DNA of 8,262 bases, taken from positions 1-8,262 of the forward strand of contig DUUA01000071.1 in NCBI GenBank assembly GCA_012841765.1, written 5' to 3'. This stretch comes from Acholeplasmataceae bacterium. Lineage in GTDB: Bacteria > Bacillota_I > Bacilli_A > ML615J-28 > CAG-698. Numbering within the stretch: the first letter of the stretch is position 1; each line of letters starts with the position of its first letter. This document shows, piece by piece, positions 5,982 to 8,262 of the stretch. A program made the position numbers and the translations under genes. The notes below the pieces were generated by a model. That model saw only the letters and a program-made list of their open reading frames with translations. It made no database searches and was not told where the DNA came from.

Positions 5982-7231
5982 ATGAATTCAAAGAAAAAGG
6001 TACTGAAATTTCTTTAACTGAGTTATGGAACCGTATTTGGAAAAATAAAATTATAATAATGATTATTACAATTTCATTAGTTATAATTGGTTTAATTGGT
6101 CTATTTTTCTATAATAAAAGTAATACTGTAATTAAAAATAATTTTAATTACAGTTTCATCAATGCATCAGAAAATAAGTATCCTGATGGTTCGGTCTACG
6201 ATTATAATGACTTAGTTTCAAAAGAGTTTTTAAATAATGTTAAAAGCAGAAATGAACGTTTCTCAAATATTAATGTTGATAAACTTTTAATTAAAATTAG
6301 AAAAGTAGATGACAACACTGTATTAAATCAAAATGAAGTAATTAGAAGAAGTTATCTTGAAATTGAATTAAACATTAAAAGTTTTAATAATAACGAAGAT
6401 TTAGCAAAACTATTTTTAAAAGAAATACATAATGAATTACTAACAATCGTTAGAGCGAAAAATGAAGCAAGAAAAATAACTAATTATTACAAATTAGAAA
6501 CAGATTTAAATACTTATTTAAAAGATAACTTAGATCATTTAACTTATTTAGAATTAATTGATTTAATTAGAAAACAACATAACGTTTTAGCTAGTGATAT
6601 AAATAATTTTATTGATAATTATGGTGATGTTGAATTAGATGGATCAAATATTTCAATTATTGAATCTGATTATAGTTTTTGGTATAACAATAATGTTCAT
6701 TTAAGTCAGTTAGAAACAGAAGTGTTTGAAAATAATTATATTAGAAACATTGAGAAAACGATTATGCAAGCTAACTTTAAACTTAATGAAATAAATCGTA
6801 TAATCGCTTTAAATGAAACAATTATTACAAACTTAACTGATCTACTACAACAATTACCATTACCTAATGAAGTTAATGATTTATCTGTCTTCTACCGCGA
6901 AATTGAAAGTAGAACAATTGAAAATGCTATTTTAATGGTTGAAAAAACAGATTTAGAATCATTAATAACTTTTACAGAAAACAATATTGATGAAGCTTTC
7001 GAAGACTATATTAACACTTTAATAATAAGACAAAGTAATACAACTGATGAATATAATAGTTTTAAAGTTGACTATTTAAATTCAATTACAAGATATAGTC
7101 CTTATGAAAGAAAAGAAGAATTTGAAGTAGTAAAACCATTTAATACAATTTTGTTAGTAACAGTCTTAGGTTTAGTAGGCGTATCTTCAGGTGCTATTGT
7201 AGCGTTAATTAAAGAGGCAAGTGCTGATTAA
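5978..7231 (+). CDS. Wzz-like chain-length determinant (polysaccharide co-polymerase)
   Basis: This 417-residue protein has the two-helix layout of polysaccharide co-polymerases. It has a short cytoplasmic N-terminus with Glu-Ile-Ser-Leu-Thr-Glu-Leu-Trp, a membrane helix at about 24-44, a large polar outer domain at about 45-385 rich in Asn and Glu with likely coiled-coil stretches (about 140-200 and 240-345), and a second helix at about 389-412. Such proteins set the length of Wzy-made polymers. A Pro lies just before helix 2 (Pro387), but the fuller proline-rich motif of classical Wzz is absent. The tail after helix 2 is only about five residues, and no tyrosine kinase domain or kinase gene follows. 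The outer domain is too divergent to name more closely. There is no strong ribosome-binding site directly before ATG 5978; initiation may depend on the leader ORF. The gene is 86 bases from glmU and ends at a clear terminator. Confidence 0.72.
   Translation: MNEFKEKGTEISLTELWNRIWKNKIIIMIITISLVIIGLIGLFFYNKSNTVIKNNFNYSFINASENKYPDGSVYDYNDLVSKEFLNNVKSRNERFSNINVDKLLIKIRKVDDNTVLNQNEVIRRSYLEIELNIKSFNNNEDLAKLFLKEIHNELLTIVRAKNEARKITNYYKLETDLNTYLKDNLDHLTYLELIDLIRKQHNVLASDINNFIDNYGDVELDGSNISIIESDYSFWYNNNVHLSQLETEVFENNYIRNIEKTIMQANFKLNEINRIIALNETIITNLTDLLQQLPLPNEVNDLSVFYREIESRTIENAILMVEKTDLESLITFTENNIDEAFEDYINTLIIRQSNTTDEYNSFKVDYLNSITRYSPYERKEEFEVVKPFNTILLVTVLGLVGVSSGAIVALIKEASAD
6125..6154 (+). repeat. 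Perfect 13-bp-arm palindrome inside the wzz-like gene
   Basis: ACTGTAATTAAAA at 6125-6137 and TTTTAATTACAGT at 6142-6154 are exact reverse complements around the four-base loop ATAA. It lies about 147 bases into the gene, just after the codons of the first membrane helix. No T-tract follows. Its central 23 bases recur at 7822-7844 inside uppP. Confidence 0.75.
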
Positions 7232-7233
7232 AT

Positions 7234-7285
7234 AAAAAAAGATAATCTCTATCTTTTTAAAAAATAATATAGAGGTTATCTTTTT
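7234..7285. terminator. Bidirectional hairpin terminator between convergent genes
   Basis: GATAATCTCTAT at 7241-7252 pairs with ATAGAGGTTATC at 7269-7280 (one G-U on the plus-strand RNA). It is flanked by a run of seven A on the left and five T on the right, which extend the stem and give a U-tract on both strands. The loop is about 16 bases. It starts three bases after the wzz-like stop codon and overlaps the stop codon of uppP at 7284-7286, so it should end both transcripts. Confidence 0.88.
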
Positions 7286-8102
7286 ATATTACGAAATAAT
7301 ATATAATTGCAAATGATCCAATTAGGAAGCAATAGATTGAGAAATAAATTAAATTTTTCACTTTCATATATTTATATAATAGTTTTGTAGAAACAAATGT
7401 TGCAATAAAACTAAAAATAAAGGCTAAGATATATCCTAAAAGATTAATAGTTTCAGGATAATTGATAGCATCAATTAAACCTTTAATTGAAACGGGTATA
7501 GAAATTAATAAATAAGATAGAAATGAAAATTTAAGAGCAGTTTTAATTTCAATTTTTTGCGATAGACCACCAACAGTAGTAATACCGCTTCTAGAAATGC
7601 CTGGAACAATCGCACTTGCTTGAAAGAGTCCAATTACAAAAGCATTTTTCCAAGTTATTTCTTTCTTAAATTGATGGTTTCTTAAAAGAAACATCAATAA
7701 AAGTAGAGTTGCAGTTATAAGTAATGAAATTCCAACTGAAAGCATTGTTTGGGGAAGGTGAGACTCTAATAATAGGCCAAGAATTCCAATTGGAATTACG
7801 GTAATAATTAGTTTAAGTGAATAATTAAAATCATTTTTAATTACGGGATCATTTCTTTTCTCATTATTAAATAAAAATGAGAAGAAGCTAACAATTAATT
7901 GTTTTGCATCATTTCTAAAAAAGTAAAATAAGGCTATTGCCGAACCAAAGTTTGTAAGCATTAAAAAAACATTGGCAGAACTAGGATCAAATGTTTTAAA
8001 AAGATTACTAAAAATAATTAAGTGGCCACTACTAGAGACCGGAAATATTTCAGTAATACCTTGGATAATGCCTAAAATTATGTATTTAATAAGTTCTAAC
8101 AT
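7284..8102 (-). CDS. uppP: Undecaprenyl-diphosphatase UppP (BacA)
   Basis: UppP is a membrane phosphatase that turns undecaprenyl diphosphate into undecaprenyl phosphate, recycling the lipid carrier for cell-surface polymers. The chosen ATG at 8102 gives 272 residues, the usual family size. The frame continues upstream to an ATG at 8162, but that extension runs through the likely promoter, while ATG 8102 has GAGGTG at 8106-8111 and aligns with family N-termini. Both catalytic motifs are present: Gln-Gly-Ile-Thr-Glu at 14-18, followed by Pro-Val-Ser-Ser-Ser-Gly-His at 21-27, and Pro-Gly-Ile-Ser-Arg-Ser-Gly-Ile-Thr-Thr at 167-176. The first motif uses Gln where E. coli has Glu, an accepted variant. 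About eight hydrophobic segments are visible. The gene is convergent with the wzz-like gene, is transcribed from its own promoter, and fits the locus functionally. Confidence 0.94.
   Translation of the reverse strand: MLELIKYIILGIIQGITEIFPVSSSGHLIIFSNLFKTFDPSSANVFLMLTNFGSAIALFYFFRNDAKQLIVSFFSFLFNNEKRNDPVIKNDFNYSLKLIITVIPIGILGLLLESHLPQTMLSVGISLLITATLLLLMFLLRNHQFKKEITWKNAFVIGLFQASAIVPGISRSGITTVGGLSQKIEIKTALKFSFLSYLLISIPVSIKGLIDAINYPETINLLGYILAFIFSFIATFVSTKLLYKYMKVKNLIYFSIYCFLIGSFAIIYYFVI
7822..7844 (-). repeat. Second copy of the 23-bp palindromic core found in the wzz-like gene
   Basis: Read on the minus strand this stretch matches 6128-6150 at 22 of 23 bases, and its centre has perfect 9-bp arms (TAATTAAAA/TTTTAATTA). 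It is read in the same frame in both genes: residues 51-59 of the wzz-like protein are VIKNNFNYS and residues 87-95 of UppP are VIKNDFNYS. The proteins are otherwise unrelated. Confidence 0.7.
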
Positions 8103-8105
8103 AAA

Positions 8106-8111
8106 CACCTC
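8106..8111 (-). promoter_or_regulatory. Ribosome-binding site that fixes the uppP start
   Basis: On the minus strand, GAGGTG stands three bases before ATG 8102 (five bases from the GAGG core). No comparable site precedes the ATG at 8162, which supports the 272-residue product. Confidence 0.75.
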
Positions 8112-8133
8112 ACACACTTTAAAGATATTTGTT

Positions 8134-8162
8134 ATTATACTAAAAATAGTATAAAATAACAA
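8134..8162 (-). promoter_or_regulatory. Sigma-A-type promoter of uppP
   Basis: On the minus strand a TTGTTA -35 box (8157-8162) and a consensus TATAAT -10 box (8134-8139) are separated by 17 bases. Transcription would start near 8127, leaving a leader of about 25 bases before ATG 8102. Confidence 0.7.
8135..8154. promoter_or_regulatory. Inverted repeat over the uppP -10 box and spacer, possible operator
   Basis: TTATACTA at 8135-8142 and TAGTATAA at 8147-8154 are exact reverse complements around four A bases. The repeat overlaps the -10 box and most of the promoter spacer, a usual repressor position. In DNA this AT-rich, an 8-bp repeat can arise by chance, so a regulatory role is only suggested by position. 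Confidence 0.35.
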
Positions 8163-8194
8163 TTAATTTTTAAAATATAGATTTGTTTACAAGT

Positions 8195-8223
8195 TTGACA
8201 ATGTGTTTAAAAACCTATAAAAT
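8195..8223 (+). promoter_or_regulatory. Divergent sigma-A-type promoter for the gene beyond the right edge
   Basis: A perfect TTGACA -35 box at 8195-8200 is followed after 17 bases by TAAAAT at 8218-8223. An alternative -10, TATAAA at 8216-8221, has 15-base spacing. The promoter points away from uppP. The 160 bases from 8103 to 8262 otherwise hold only the uppP control region. Confidence 0.6.
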
Positions 8224-8248
8224 TAAATGGTTATAAGATATAAATACA

Positions 8249-8262
8249 AAAGGAATAAAAAT
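8249..8262 (+). promoter_or_regulatory. Ribosome-binding site and probable cut start codon at the right edge
   Basis: AAAGGA at 8249-8254 is followed six bases later by AT at 8261-8262, where the window ends. The position suits an ATG whose G lies outside, downstream of the 8195-8223 promoter. Nothing of the product is visible. Confidence 0.5.

Noticed and set aside
7972..8154. Plus-strand 60-codon open frame with an ATG start
   Set aside because: It lies antisense over the start of uppP and its promoter, has no ribosome-binding site or recognisable product, and is explained as a shadow of the uppP coding strand.
8103..8162. N-terminal 20-residue extension of UppP from the ATG at 8162
   Set aside because: The extension overlaps the predicted -10 and -35 boxes, has no ribosome-binding site, and goes beyond the family N-terminus. 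ATG 8102 has a good Shine-Dalgarno.
1..8262. CRISPR array, tRNA, rRNA, insertion sequence or prophage features
   Set aside because: No regularly spaced repeats, cloverleaf-like sequences, transposase motifs or phage genes were seen. Coding density and codon use are uniform across the window.
1..8262. Mycoplasma-type genetic code (TGA read as Trp)
   Set aside because: Tryptophan codons in the genes are TGG, TGA ends two of the long genes at sensible overlaps, and no recognisable gene is interrupted by TGA.

Overview
The window comes from an AT-rich, low-GC bacterium, most likely of the Bacillota/Mycoplasmatota branch (Acholeplasma-, Izemoplasma- or RF39-like Bacilli). Codon use is dominated by TTA, ATT, AAA, AAT and AGA. 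TGA is a stop codon here: the 164-589 gene and glmM both end in it, tryptophans are TGG, and no long gene has an in-frame TGA. This argues against Mycoplasma and Spiroplasma, which read TGA as Trp. The species cannot be fixed from the sequence alone.

The window is part of a cell-surface glycopolymer locus. Positions 3-5891 hold one dense plus-strand run with gaps of 23, -4, 11, 16 and -4 bases. It contains the C-terminal end of an upstream gene (possibly a CDP-glycerol polymerase-like transferase), a TagD-like cytidylyltransferase, a sugar-transfer-associated ATP-grasp protein, a polysaccharide flippase, GlmM and GlmU. GlmM and GlmU turn glucosamine-6-phosphate into UDP-GlcNAc. The cytidylyltransferase probably supplies a CDP-activated alditol or amino-alcohol. 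The flippase would carry lipid-linked repeat units across the membrane.

After an 86-base gap comes a Wzz-like chain-length determinant (5978-7231), preceded by a possible 16-codon leader ORF with its own good ribosome-binding site. A bidirectional hairpin terminator separates it from the convergent gene uppP (7284-8102, minus). UppP recycles undecaprenyl diphosphate, the carrier such polymers are built on. Upstream of uppP are a good minus-strand promoter and a divergent plus-strand promoter whose gene begins at the right edge of the window.

No clear new multi-gene system is visible; the gene set is a recognisable polymer pathway. The less usual signals are at the RNA/DNA level: two abutting perfect inverted repeats inside the start of glmM, a 13-bp-arm palindrome inside the wzz-like gene whose core recurs in the same reading frame in uppP, and the leader ORF/hairpin ahead of the wzz-like gene.
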